Of a DNA stretch of 64,000 bases, positions 46,669-57,264 are shown piece by piece. The notes under the pieces were generated by a model, which had not been told where the DNA came from, searched no databases, and worked only from the letters and a program-made list of their open reading frames with translations. Numbering within the stretch: the first letter of the stretch is position 1; every line of letters starts with the position of its first letter. The stretch comes from Amphiura filiformis. Its lineage: Eukaryota; Echinodermata; Ophiuroidea; Amphilepidida; Amphiuridae. The translations under genes were made by a program, and so were the position numbers. The stretch covers positions 29,627,780 through 29,691,779 of the forward strand of contig NC_092646.1 in the NCBI RefSeq assembly GCF_039555335.1. Reading direction: 5' to 3'.

Positions 46669-47262
46669 ATGTATTTTCCTGTCATTTCCTGCAAACCTAA
46701 TAAAGATATTTTGATAATTGAAAATAGTCTGTATCATAAATCGTAGAGGTTGAAAGCGTAACTAAGCGTGCAAAATTATTATTTGCCATGGAACTTCGGT
46801 CATATTTTATTTGAAAAATAAACTGGATGTACATTAGGATCTGCATGTCATGGTATGCATGGTATTGATGGTATACAGACACTGACCTTTCCTAAAACCA
46901 GAGAAGCAGCAACTTGAGTATCCAGCATCCTCAAACATATGTGTGCTGAACCCTCATTCAAAAGTAATCACGTATTCAGGTTTAACAATAAAATAAATAA
47001 AGGGTTGAACCCATGATGGGTGTGACACACAATTTTGCTTAATAGTTTTGGAAAGGTCAGTGTCTGTATATCATCATACTATGGTATACATGCATGCAGA
47101 CCCTAACATCCAGTTATATTTCAAATAAAATATGACCGAAGTTCCATGGCAAATTATAATTTCTGACGCTTGTTGACTCTTTCAATACGATTTATGATAA
47201 AGGCTATTTTCAATTATCAAAATATCTTTATTAGGTTTGCAGGAAATGACAGGAAAATACAT
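46669..47262. mobile_element. Palindromic element with ~220-bp arms
   Basis: The left arm 46669-46896 and right arm 47046-47262 are inverted copies. ATGTATTTTCCTGTCATTTC through ATTTTGATAATTGAAAATAG is nearly identical; later parts such as TTGCCATGGAACTTCGGTCA and ATACAGACACTGACCTTTCC match with small indels. The 150-bp centre is unique. It is a MITE or foldback element; the duplication is unclear. Confidence 0.8.
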
Positions 47263-47340
47263 ATATAAACTATAGGGTTCATCTATAATTTTTTTAATAA
47301 TTCTTTTTACCCCATGCAGCTGATTGGGGTGGTTACGGGT

Positions 47341-47705
47341 CGTTTAAAAACCACTAACCGCGAAATGAGGATATCGAACATAGGCCCCCGCAGGGCTACA
47401 AAAAACTGCTAACCGCAAAATATGGATATCCAACTAGTTTGCCCCTCGAAGCTGTAAAAAACCACTCATCGCGAAATATGGATATCCAACTAGTTTACCC
47501 CGCAGGGCTACAAAGAACCACAAACCGCGAAATATGGATATCCAACAAGTTTCGCCCCGCAGGGCTACAAAGAACTGCTAACCGCGAAATATGGATATCC
47601 AACTAGTTTACCCTGCAGGGCTACAAAGAACCATTAACCGCGAAATATGGATATCCAACTACTTCGCCTCGCATGGCTACAAAGAACCACTTACCGCGCA
47701 ATATC
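47341..47705 (+). repeat. 57-bp minisatellite, about 6.5 copies
   Basis: The repeated phrases are AACCGCGAAATATGGATATC, CAACTAGTTT and CGCAGGGCTACAAAGAACC. Copies start near 47357, 47411, 47468, 47525, 47580, 47637 and 47693. The central copies are the most alike, the outer ones diverged, as expected of unequal exchange. Confidence 0.9.
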
Positions 47706-47730
47706 TTTTTACCTCAAAAAAAGAATCAAT

Positions 47731-48367
47731 ATCTACCAAAACACGTTTTAAAACGTAAAAAGGGGCCAAGTTTAAAAAATCTTTCCTGTGTGGCTTTTCA
47801 CCCTTTTTTAAACTTGGTCCCATTTACGAAAGTTTCTAAAGACCCATACGAAGTCATCTTTAGGCTACTTGTTTGTTTTCTTAGTTGTCAGTGTTCATTT
47901 TGTAGAGTAAATTAATTAATGTTCGTGCTTGATTGAAGTTTTTCCGTAAAGACGTTATAATGTATTTTGATTTAAGCAAAAGTAGCAAATACTCACTTTG
48001 TTAAATTCTTCATCGTCTTGTGCGATCCTGCGCCTTATGTACAGATGTAGGGCCTATAATATGTAACAGGTTGACAGACAGTCAATTTGCTAAGTATATA
48101 TAATACTCTACTACTCTTTATGAACACGCAATATAATGAAACATAAACCTTCAAATGTTTTTGATAATACATAGCCTACGTCATATTGCACCGCTTTCGA
48201 ACAGTCTTAAACCTAATTGTTGCATGTAGAAATTAGGACTCATTCTTCATGTTATTACGGTACCACATTACTGAATGGGACCAAGTTTAAAAAAGGGTGA
48301 AAAGCCACACAGGAAAGATTTTTTAAACTTGGCCCCTTTTTACGTTTTAAAACGTGTTTTGGTAGAT
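47731..48367. mobile_element. Element with 94-bp near-perfect inverted ends
   Basis: The arms 47731-47824 and 48274-48367 run from ATCTACCAAAACACG through GGGGCCAAGTTTAAAAAATC and CTGTGTGGCTTTTCACCC to GGTCCCATT with hardly a mismatch. The centre (450 bp) is unique with no gene. Near identity of the arms suggests a young insertion. Confidence 0.8.
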
Positions 48368-48640
48368 TACCTTAGCCCAAAACAAACTCTTCAAATGACC
48401 TTAAAACAGATATGTCCAGTTATTATTGTCTAAAAACAAACTACGTAAAAAACAACATAGGCCTATTAAACAGCAGAAATCGCACCAGGATTGTACTACA
48501 TGGTACAAGACATAAAAGGCATACTTGTAAGTTGTATCATATAAAACAAATGACACCTCAAAAAATAAGTAGGCTAAAAAAATCCAAAACATCAACAACA
48601 ACAAAAAATAACGCACCAAATGCGTACTGTAGAAACTCAC

Positions 48641-48748
48641 CCGTAAATATATTAATAATTGTGCTCCTATCAAATCAAACTTGAGCTTGGTGTGATGCAA
48701 AAGATTGGTCCGGGACTCTTGGCAACGAAAACCCCGGGACGAAAACAT
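48641..48748 (-). other. Block E copy 4: candidate 5' exon of ZnF4 (altered)
   Basis: This copy of the candidate exon has its start region changed (MFSSRGFRCQESRTN) and its last codon changed from CAG to CGG, though the donor GTGAGT remains. Its frame stays open through the donor for 115 codons with hydrophobic stretches (LLLLMFWIFLAYLFF); in the other units the frame is broken by different (CAA)n lengths. A coding role is doubtful. Confidence 0.25.
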
Positions 48749-49666
48749 GAAGAGATTTCGTCAATATGTGAGCTTATAATCATAGACCGTATGTCTTTAG
48801 AGTCTATGGTATAATAATCATGAAAGAAAGAGATTTCTTCTCAGAAAAATAAAGTAAAACCATGACCATGACCAGGGCAGGCTCTCACTTACGTGGTCAA
48901 TCAGTTCGATCATGAACAATAATTGTCAATACGATCGATCGTATATCGTGAATTTGAAAGGCTCATGATTATGAACCCTGGATATGAAGTGCCTTGGATA
49001 TCGATTTCAGTGCTCATTGATTGAAATCTATATTAAAGTAGATCAAGAAGTGTATAAAATATCTTTTGAAGACAGACAGAGACATGATGGGCGTCAATCA
49101 AATCAAAATATGATTTGATTGACGCCCATGGTCCTCTGTATGTCTTATTCAAAAGGTAAATTTGATTGGGGGGGGGGGGGGGGTAAACATGGTAAAAAGA
49201 AACCATTTCTTTAAAGAAAAAAAGAAAAAGAAGGTATAAACATGATAAACGTAAAAGAAGCCCCGGCAAATATTATGTGTGTCTTCATCCTTTTTTCAAA
49301 CATAGGCCTTATCATATTATGAAAACTCTTGTATTAATAAAATTCTGTTATTCATAATTTTGCTCTGTTTATTTGTTTTTTCCTAAAGAAATGTATATAG
49401 TTTGTCATTCTAATTGCATGCGGACCTGGTTGTGTGAAACGATCCCTATTTTTGTATGAACATGAGCTTCCCGAAACGGTACCAAAAAGTCTGAAAAAGG
49501 ATGGAGATACATTTTTTATTTTCAACTTTTTATAGTATATAGATTTTCTAACTTTTTTCTTGTGAAAACATGAAAATGCAGTGACATGAAAGGAAAATGC
49601 TCCACTGTTTTCTATTTCACTCAACATGCTCAATAATCCAACATGTTCAATAATCAATAGAATTCT

Positions 49667-50062
49667 CGCTATTCACAATAAAGGCGCCGCCAACTTGGAT
49701 TTTGCGATATAATCGTGATGTATCATGGGAAAAGGTCGACATCAAGTCCGCGCAATACGAATATTACCATGCTATTACATAGGAACACGTGACAATATTT
49801 TTTAGTTTGTCAAAATAAAGGTGTTACACGCGAATCGATACTCAATAATACTTAATAATGTGATTTGAAATGTGCACAATTAATTTTTCTCTACCGATTT
49901 GCGTGTAATACCGTTATATTAACAAACCAAAAAATATTGTCACGTGTTCCTATGTAATAGCCTGGTAATATTTGTATTGCGCGGACTTGGATATCGACCT
50001 TTTCCCATGATACATCACGATTACATCGCAAACCGCTGGCGGCGCCCTTATTGTGAATAGCG
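49667..50062. mobile_element. 8-bp-TSD MITE with CGCTATTCACAATAA ends
   Basis: The ends CGCTATTCACAATAAAGGCG and CGCCCTTATTGTGAATAGCG are inverted and flanked by AGAATTCT (49659-49666, 50063-50070). The sister units have a single AGAATTCTGG (23234, 33098). The arms run about 150 bp, including CACGTGTTCCTATGTAATAG. An 8-bp duplication points to hAT- or Merlin-type transposition; the superfamily is not settled. Confidence 0.8.
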
Positions 50063-50817
50063 AGAATTCTGGATGAAAGCTTCCTCTCATCGGTAAGCAA
50101 ACATAGTTAGTGAGAATCATGCTCAATAATCTTGCCCAATCATCATTCATTATTTCACAAAAGGATCACAAAATGTGGCATGTGCAAAGCGGGGGTCAAA
50201 GATTTTGACAGGCCAAGAGGGGGGGGGGGACGATTTTTTGGCAGGTCAAGAGGGTAGGGTGGGGGAAAGCATGGTTTGGCGCGCCGTTTGGAAATTTTAC
50301 CCCTCCCGGGGGCTCAAAATTGTTGCACAGCCCCTTAGAGCATGCTTAGTAAAGTTGATTTGCAGCATTTTCATGGAAATCAGCTTCATAGTATCTCATA
50401 ATGTCATGTTTAATTTAATTTATTTATTCTTTCTCAGTAGTCCAGTGAAACGTATCGGAAATGCTAACTTTCCCTATCTGTAATATTTATCGGTTTATTT
50501 TCTTTGTGTTTTTAGTTTCGTTTAGTTGATTCATAGTTTTGTTTGTCTGTTTGGTTTTTAGATTTTATTCAAATCCAAACAAAACCCAATACTTACAGTC
50601 CGTACATTTTGTACGGAGTACTATAATACGGAAAGTCTACATTATTCGAGACGATCATGCGTACGCAGGCCATAGCCTATGCCTAACGCGTGATCCTGTA
50701 CTAGGGGTGGGGTCCGTGTGTACAGTATGTGCGGGGTATGTGGATGTGCTAGTGCAGACTTAGGTCAACATTTTCATAATGATGGACGGCTTTTCCTCCC
50801 AGCTACATACACTTTAA

Positions 50818-51275
50818 AGCAATATTATAACATTTTCAAACAAAATAGATTAGCATTTCTTTGCCATAATATGTTAGCTTTTACTGTCAGATATATCCCT
50901 TTTATTTTTGAGCCGAACAACTACGGCAAAGCAAAGAAAATTGAATTTACTACCAGCGCACATGTCGCCAATACGTACCACTCCTTCGGTCATGTTGTGG
51001 TACGACCCTTTGTTGTGTATATCACCGTCCCGCACGCCGTGATGTACTGTGTGTTATGAACATCGTGTATGCGTTCGACTAATAATTCCATCGTAATAAT
51101 AAAGCGCTGAATCAGCCTTTAATTCAAAATCACGGATTTTGACAAAACTACAGCGCTTAGAGTCTTGATTTTGCAGGGTATATTGGTTTAATAAAGTACA
51201 AGTTAACCGTGTAAAAAAAAGGAATTTTAAAAATTCAGTGAGGGCGTCTTCCTCAGCAAATGTTATAATATGGCT
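50818..51275. mobile_element. TTAA-flanked MITE with ATATTATAACATTT ends
   Basis: It interrupts ACATACACTTTAAGTAAGAC, intact at 23966, with TTTAA on both sides (50813-50817, 51275-51279). The ends AGCAATATTATAACATTT and AAATGTTATAATATGGC are short inverted repeats. The interior of about 420 bp is unique; one plus-strand frame runs in from the flank to 51059 but matches nothing I recognise. Confidence 0.7.
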
Positions 51276-51599
51276 TTAAGTAAGACAATTATTAAGTTTA
51301 TATCGAGGACTGATAATTTGCCATCAAATATGTATCATATTGCAAATTTTAAAAAATGATATCAGGACATCCCTCGTATTCAGAATGCAATATGATGTGT
51401 ATGATCTGCTCTCAGGTCCCTCGAAAATACTGTGCAAAGGTGGGTGACCGAGCCAGAACATAAATATAAATTTGAGGATATTAAATGAGTGAATAATGCG
51501 AGAAGTTGCCGGTGGTATAAAAACTTTTTTTTTAGCAGAGTGGGGGACTCTATGATCACAAAAGGACGAGTTGAACTCTTTCTTTGCACAACATCGCAT

Positions 51600-53490
51600 T
51601 ATAATAAAGGGACTCTTTCTATAGAAGGGGGGGGGGGCATGAATATACTGGGGGTCATAGATTTTGTTATACCAAAATCAGGGGGTCATAAATTGTTTCA
51701 ACTCAAAATGGGGGGGTTATACAATTATCAAGGCTTACATTCAAAATTTTCGCGCGCTACCCGTGGACTGTACTTATTTGAAATACTGGAAATAATGTTA
51801 TAAGGGCAATTCCATGGTAAAGGAAAGACGTTTTGACTCATTAAACAACATTTCAAATTTGAGAACCACAAATATCTTTATTAGTTACATCAAACAATTA
51901 CAAATGCTAAAAATGTACCCTAAAAATCTAAAAATACACTAAAATCACTCAAAATACGTACACATGTACCATTTCATTACTAGAATACTACCTACTGTTT
52001 TTAAAAAGGGGATCATTAGATATAACAAAATGAAAAAGTGTGTCATTGTCAAAATTTACAATACACAGTTGCTGAAATAAGATATTTTTACAGTTTCAGC
52101 ATTATTTCACGGCATTTTGATGATGAAATTCTAGAAAAAGAGAGTCATTGGGTAGACGAGCCTTAAAAAAAGGTGCCATCAAGTATGACTTAAAAGGCTT
52201 GTTGGGGAGGATATGTTCGTCAATATTTAAAAAAAGTCGGCCAACAAATGACAGACACATGAAAAAACAGTGTTTAGAAATCGGGGACAGATAGTGTGGA
52301 GGAAGTTAAATGTTTAGCATTAAACACTTTAATGTAAGATCCTAAACATCAAAACGTATAATCATTTGAAATGTATTTAGGATCTGAACATTAAAATGTT
52401 TAAATGCTAAACATTTAACTTTCTAAACACCATAAACAAACCTGTCCCCGATTTTTAAACACTGTTTTTGCAGTGCATTGGTAACAGAAGGGCGGCAACA
52501 GAAGGACAAAAGGTTTACTGAATTATATCATGAATTAAAAAACAGCAAAAGATATAGGCAACGTGTGAAAATTTACATATGCAAAAATTATCACATTTAA
52601 CAGTAAAATTACATATATTTTTGATGGCATGGGACATATAAAAACAACAGAGTATTGTAATTATCTAAAACCTTTTTGATGACTTTAATACCATGATATT
52701 TTTATTAATATCAAATACTTTATAAAACAATAAAGGTAATGTCTGCATCAGCTTTATCAATAGACTAGGTTGTTGATACGCACTCCCTGCAGCTGCACAC
52801 CACACACACACACACCCAACACATAATACACACATCATCATGGTCATCCCGATTGAGATATAATATCCCTATAGCTAATATACGGAACTAAACATTTTTG
52901 TCACTCACACTGTAAAATCAACGTATCCATACACTAAAACAAAAGCAATATCTTAATGACACTAAACGTAAATGACCAAATAAAGTAATCAATAGATGGA
53001 TAATTTTGTTCTGCATAAATTATTATGACACCTCATTCGGCACAATGCGACTTTATTCCCTCAAGTATACCAATTTGACTGGAAAAAGAGAGCATTTCAA
53101 AAGTGACACATTTATATTCTTCCTTCAGGGCGATTCGCACCGGCTTTTGAGACGGGCTCATTACAGTGTGTGACAGTGTGTATTGAGACAAAGATCTATG
53201 TAAATCTTTGTCAATTTGGAAATTTTCTTTTTAAATTTAAATTGATAAAAGTTGAGAAAAGAAAATCGCATGGTGCCGAATGAAGTATCATGATACGCAG
53301 AACAAAATTGCCCATCTATTGAATATGCCTCCACAAACAACAGACTCACAGAATACTTTGTATTTAACAGTCATGTTGAAACGTAATTATAATGTATGAA
53401 ACACCCAGAAGCAATGTCAAGAAAAGCTGCAATATTGTGGGCATTTAGTTGTCATTTCCCAATTTTTTAATGCTGTGAAAATGGTATGTA
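51600..53490. repeat. Block D, copy 5 (truncated at its zinc-finger end)
   Basis: It aligns with the other D blocks up to GTGAAAATGGTATGTA (about 53490) and then stops. The last several hundred bases before the zinc-finger exon are replaced by the tandem repeat 53491-54276. The ancestral MITE is at 52262-52472. A CA-rich tract lies at 52800-52840. No gene is seen. Confidence 0.8.
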
Positions 53491-54276
53491 TTTTTCAAAA
53501 GAAATAAATACATACTATTGCTGGCAAACTGAAAATAAAACTATACGTCACTATGGAAAACAAACAAAACGCAATACCCTAACCTAACGTTAACCGTACA
53601 CCACCTCGGTCGCCGTGTAATCCCTATGGCGTTACTTTTCGTCGTTCGTATTCCATAGTGGCGTATAGGTCCGATACGTGTACGCCACTATGACATACGT
53701 TGTTTTTCATTTTTGCCGATATTTCATAATTATAAAATGTGTATAAAAAGTGGCGTATGGTCGATACGCCACTATGGAATACAAAAAATGTCACTTTGTA
53801 ACTATACGCCACATTTAATTAATTAATTACTAATTATCAATTTAAAATCGAGTTGTGTAAATCAGACATTCATTATATTTTGTAAATGATGTGAAATTTC
53901 TGTAGTAAACTAAATAGATTTTATTGTTATATATTTTTCAAAAGAAATAAATACATACTATTGCTGGCAAACTGAAAATAAAACTATACGTCACTATGGA
54001 AAACAAACAAAACGCAATACCCTAACCTAACGTTAACCGTACACCACCTCGGTCGCCGTGTAATCCCTATGGCGTTACTTTTCGTCGTTCGTATTCCATA
54101 GTGGCGTATAGGTCCGATACGTGTACGCCACTATGACATACGATGTTTTTCATTTTGCCGATATTTCATAATTATAAAATGTGTATAAAAAGTGGCGTAT
54201 GGTCGATACGCCACTATGGAATTTAAAAAATGTCACTTTGTAACTATACGCCACATTTAATTAATTAATTACTAAT
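53491..54276. repeat. 443-bp tandem duplication rich in GTGGCGTAT palindromes
   Basis: Copy 1 (53491-53933) and copy 2 (53934-54276, shorter) are almost identical. Each contains CATAGTGGCGTATA followed 13 bases later by TACGCCACTATG, and AGTGGCGTATGGTCGATACGCCACT, so several hairpins can form. A further CACGCCACTATGGAATACA lies at 54371-54391. The base looks MITE-derived; the duplication is recent. Confidence 0.9.
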
Positions 54277-54418
54277 TAATTAGCTAATTATCACTGATGA
54301 GACTTAGAAAAAATGAAAGAGAACATCATTAAAAACATATGTGCCAATTTTCAAAAAAATGACCAAAAATCACTACACGCCACTATGGAATACAGCCGAC
54401 GAATTATAGCTGTAATAG

Positions 54419-56152
54419 CTATAAACTGCTGCTTAAGTTAATTTGTCTGTGTTTTTGAGATATTTCGTGTCGCTTCTTGTCCCCCAAAGTGATGAATGAT
54501 TTGTTACAATAGCTACATTGATGTGGTTTCTCTCCTGTGTGTATCTTTTCATGCTGTTTCTTGTTTCCCAGTTGGCGGAATGATTTTTTACAAAAGCTAC
54601 ATTGATGAGGTTTTTCTCTTGTATGAATCGTTTCATGCTGTTTCTTTTCTCCTAATCGGTTGAATGATTTGTTACAATAGCTACATCGATGATGAGGTTT
54701 CATTCCTGTGTGTATCTTTTCATGCCGTTTCTTGTGTCCCAAATCATTGATTGCTTTGTCACAAAAGCTACATTGATGAGGTTTCTCTCCTGTATGAATC
54801 TTTTCATGCCGTTTCTTGTGTCCCAATTGGCTGAATGATTTGTTACAGTATCTACATTTATGAGGTTTCTCTCCCGTGTGAATCTTTTCATGTTGTTTCT
54901 TTTCTCCCAATGTCGTAAATAATTTGTCACAATAGCTGCATTGATGAGCTTTCACTCCCGTGTGAATCAGTTCATGTTGTTTCTTGTTTGCCGATGTCGT
55001 AAATGATTTGATACAATAGCTGCATCGATGAGGTTTCTCTCCTGTATGAATCTTTTCATGCACATTCTTGTTTCCCAACTTACTGAATGATTTGTCACAG
55101 TAGCTGCATTGATGAGGTTTCCCGCCTGCGTGAATCAGTTCATGTTGTTTCTTGTTTCCCAAGTCATTGAATGATTTATCACAATAGCTACATTGATGAG
55201 GTTTCTCGCCTGTGTGTATCGTTTCATGTCGTTTCTTGTTACCCAATATGCTGAATGATTTGTTACAATAGCTACATCGATAATGAGGTTTCATTCCTGT
55301 GTGTATCTTTTCATGCCGTTGCTTGTTTCCCAAATCACTGAATGATTTGTTACAATAGCTACATTGATGAGGTTTCTCCCCTGTGTGTATCTTTTCATGC
55401 CGTTTCTTGTTTCCCAGATCACTGAATGATTTGTTACAGTATCTACATTTATGAGGTTTCTCTCCGGTATGAATTTTTTCATGGCGTTTTTTGCTTCTCA
55501 AATGGCTGAATGATTTGCTACAATAGCTACATCGATGAGGTGTTTCTCCTGTATGAATCTTTTCATGTGTATTCTTGTGTCCCAATCGGCTGAATGATTT
55601 GTTACAATAGCTACATTGATGAGGTTTTTCTCCTGTGTGAATCCGTTCATGTTGTTTCTTGTCTCCCAATCGGCTGAATGATTTGTCACAATAGCTACAT
55701 TGATGAGGTTTTTCTCCTGTGTGAATCCGTTCATGTTGTTTCTTGTCTCCCAATCGGCTGAATGATTTGTTACAATAGCTACATTGATGAGGTTTTTCTC
55801 CTGTGTGAATCATTTCATGTCGTGTCTTGTTTCCCAAATGACTGAATGATTTGTCACAATAGTAACATTTATGACGTTTCTTTTCTTGCTGGCCTTTTTT
55901 AGTGTTCAAGTGACCTGGAACCATTTTTGATACATGACGATCTTCACATTTCCTTTTTCTACGCGTTTTGATGTAAATCCCCACACAGCCAGCCTTTGGT
56001 TTCAAGTTTGGATTGCTGTACCAATAAGGCTTAATACTCAGCTCATGGCTGCGAAGATGTGATTTATAACGAGTAATGTTTTCAATAAATCTTCTTTTAC
56101 AATACTTGCATACAGGATCTTGCAGCAAATCCCATTGTCGCTTAGATCTCAT
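54419..56152 (-). CDS. ZnF5: intact C2H2 zinc-finger protein, 577 aa
   Basis: The start is taken at MRSKRQWD (56152), ten bases inside an exon whose acceptor TTTATTTTTCAG is at about 56161; an in-frame upstream Met at 56185 would lie in the intron. Residues 1-90 carry the family module: atypical finger C15/C18/H32/H36, YWYSNPNLKPKAGC, IYIKTRRKRKCEDRH. Sixteen standard fingers follow, then a last one with a longer His spacing (HEISQKH), then RQINLSSSL. The other units have only a truncated relic of that last finger, so this copy keeps the fuller C-terminus. Lys replaces Leu at helix +4 throughout, and -1, 3 and 6 vary. It is a DNA-binding nuclear protein by family. The flank upstream differs from the other units (LINE sequence), so it lacks the candidate 5' exon and its promoter is unknown. 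Confidence 0.85.
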   Translation of the reverse strand: MRSKRQWDLLQDPVCKYCKRRFIENITRYKSHLRSHELSIKPYWYSNPNLKPKAGCVGIYIKTRRKRKCEDRHVSKMVPGHLNTKKGQQEKKRHKCYYCDKSFSHLGNKTRHEMIHTGEKPHQCSYCNKSFSRLGDKKQHERIHTGEKPHQCSYCDKSFSRLGDKKQHERIHTGEKPHQCSYCNKSFSRLGHKNTHEKIHTGETPHRCSYCSKSFSHLRSKKRHEKIHTGEKPHKCRYCNKSFSDLGNKKRHEKIHTGEKPHQCSYCNKSFSDLGNKQRHEKIHTGMKPHYRCSYCNKSFSILGNKKRHETIHTGEKPHQCSYCDKSFNDLGNKKQHELIHAGGKPHQCSYCDKSFSKLGNKNVHEKIHTGEKPHRCSYCIKSFTTSANKKQHELIHTGVKAHQCSYCDKLFTTLGEKKQHEKIHTGEKPHKCRYCNKSFSQLGHKKRHEKIHTGEKPHQCSFCDKAINDLGHKKRHEKIHTGMKPHHRCSYCNKSFNRLGEKKQHETIHTREKPHQCSFCKKSFRQLGNKKQHEKIHTGEKPHQCSYCNKSFITLGDKKRHEISQKHRQINLSSSL

Positions 56153-56185
56153 CGTGTTATCTGAAAAATAAATAAAAGTGGCCAT

Positions 56186-56410
56186 GGCGTAAATGTGATA
56201 TGCGTAGGATCAGTAGTATCTTGGCTGACAGAAAAACTCAGTTCGAGTTCAAACGCTATGCCCGGCGATTTTACTTAATTGCCCACGTTGGGCCACTTTG
56301 CCAATTTTGCACATCAAATTTGGCCGTGTAAAATGAACTCTTATAGCATATCGCCAAAGATCTCAGAACAAAAGCAAAGGTTTATTATGTTTTTCTTTTC
56401 TAGAGATATA
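56186..56410. other. Interval between ZnF5 and the LINE
   Basis: About 225 bases with no repeat shared with the array and no supported gene. It may be the 5'UTR of the LINE, whose true 5' end I cannot locate. Confidence 0.4.
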
Positions 56411-56444
56411 ATGGTAGGGTCCTTTCAAGCCAGCATGTCTTATC

Positions 56445-57203
56445 GTGGTGGGAAAGTTTGAAAGGCCATGCTCAAACTGCCTACAGAAAGGACATGATCG
56501 GCGTGATTGTAAAGAATCGGTCACCTGTAACAAGTGCCAGCAACCTGGTCACATTAGACGGGATTGCCCAACAAATGCGTCACACATGCATGAGCAGCAC
56601 AACAACAAAGATAATGATAACAGTGTTATTCAGAAACATGATGTTAGTAATGAGACATTTTTAGAATATGCAAGAGTTCATTGTCGGCCAGAAATGAGAG
56701 AGAGAGCAATGGAATCCAATAAAGGCACTATTTTTGAAGGATCCCAAATATATGATCTACAGATTGCTCAGCACAAGTTCTTCGGGCATCCAGAAACTCT
56801 CAAAGACACGCGCAACACGCAATGTTCCAACAAACGCGCAAAATCGCCACAAACCAAACGCGCGATCTCACCAAATCTACCTAAACGTACGAAATCGCCG
56901 ACGCCAAGTCAACCTAAGCACACGTCACCAAGTCAAGCCAACCACGCACAATCAATCAAACGCGCAAAATCGCCACAAACCAAACGCGCGACCTCACCAA
57001 ATCAACCTAAAAGTACGAAATCGCCAACGCCAAGTCAGCTTACGTCACCAAGTCAAGTCAACCATGCACAATCACCACCAAATACAGAAAATGTGAACTA
57101 TTCGGACTCGGACTTTGCTAAAATTCCAAAAACTAGAAACACTAAAACAGCAAGAGGACAGAGAAAAATAGAGGATAGGGGAAGGAGGAATAAGAGAAAG
57201 TAG
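56445..57203 (+). CDS. LINE ORF1: nucleic-acid-binding protein
   Basis: The open frame runs from after a stop at 56415-56417 to TAG at 57203, without an in-frame ATG at its start. The likely true start, ATG at 56411 or 56435 (MSYRGGK), is one frame off, so a surplus base lies between 56435 and 56460. Two CCHC zinc knuckles, CSNCLQKGHDRRDC and CNKCQQPGHIRRDC, come first; a charged middle follows, then a basic Ser-Pro-rich region with a 42-residue repeat (56835-56960 and 56961-57075, KRAKSPQTKRA and SPTPSQ), and a basic tail. ORF1 proteins bind the element's RNA to form the transposition particle. ORF2 starts 62 bases downstream. Confidence 0.8.
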   Translation: MVGKFERPCSNCLQKGHDRRDCKESVTCNKCQQPGHIRRDCPTNASHMHEQHNNKDNDNSVIQKHDVSNETFLEYARVHCRPEMRERAMESNKGTIFEGSQIYDLQIAQHKFFGHPETLKDTRNTQCSNKRAKSPQTKRAISPNLPKRTKSPTPSQPKHTSPSQANHAQSIKRAKSPQTKRATSPNQPKSTKSPTPSQLTSPSQVNHAQSPPNTENVNYSDSDFAKIPKTRNTKTARGQRKIEDRGRRNKRK

Positions 57204-57264
57204 CTTACTCATAACTATAATGAATTGTATTGTATATTTAAGACTTGTATTATAAATTGTTGAA

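Larger units (their letters stand above)
45404..48365. mobile_element. Composite 3-kb insertion flanked by ATTA
   Basis: The unit sequence CCTCGGAAAATTACCTTAGCCC (intact at 8392 and 18532) is split, with ATTA at 45400-45403 and 48366-48369. The two ends are not inverted copies: the left is a hairpin AACCTCGCGTCGAGGTT, the right is one arm of the palindrome 47731-48367. Contents: a three-copy CCGCTATTGTAT repeat (45538-45575), unique A/T-rich DNA without genes (45580-46660), the palindrome 46669-47262, a minisatellite (47341-47705) and the terminal palindrome. Probably several events are superimposed. Confidence 0.55.
48790..51590. repeat. Block U, copy 4
   Basis: This holds the conserved hairpin (49040-49165), insertions at 49667-50062 and 50818-51275, a family B G-rich fragment (50160-50340), and family A remnants on either side of 50818-51275. 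No gene is seen. Confidence 0.7.

Noticed and set aside
47341..47705. CRISPR-like array
   Set aside because: Repeats are contiguous with no unique spacers, and the window is eukaryotic; it is a minisatellite.
51324..51803. Overlapping frames on both strands in blocks U and D
   Set aside because: They cross block boundaries, are not conserved between units and reflect repeat sequence.
56458..57096. Second and third open frames over LINE ORF1
   Set aside because: They are out-of-frame shadows of the CCHC-containing frame with biased composition.
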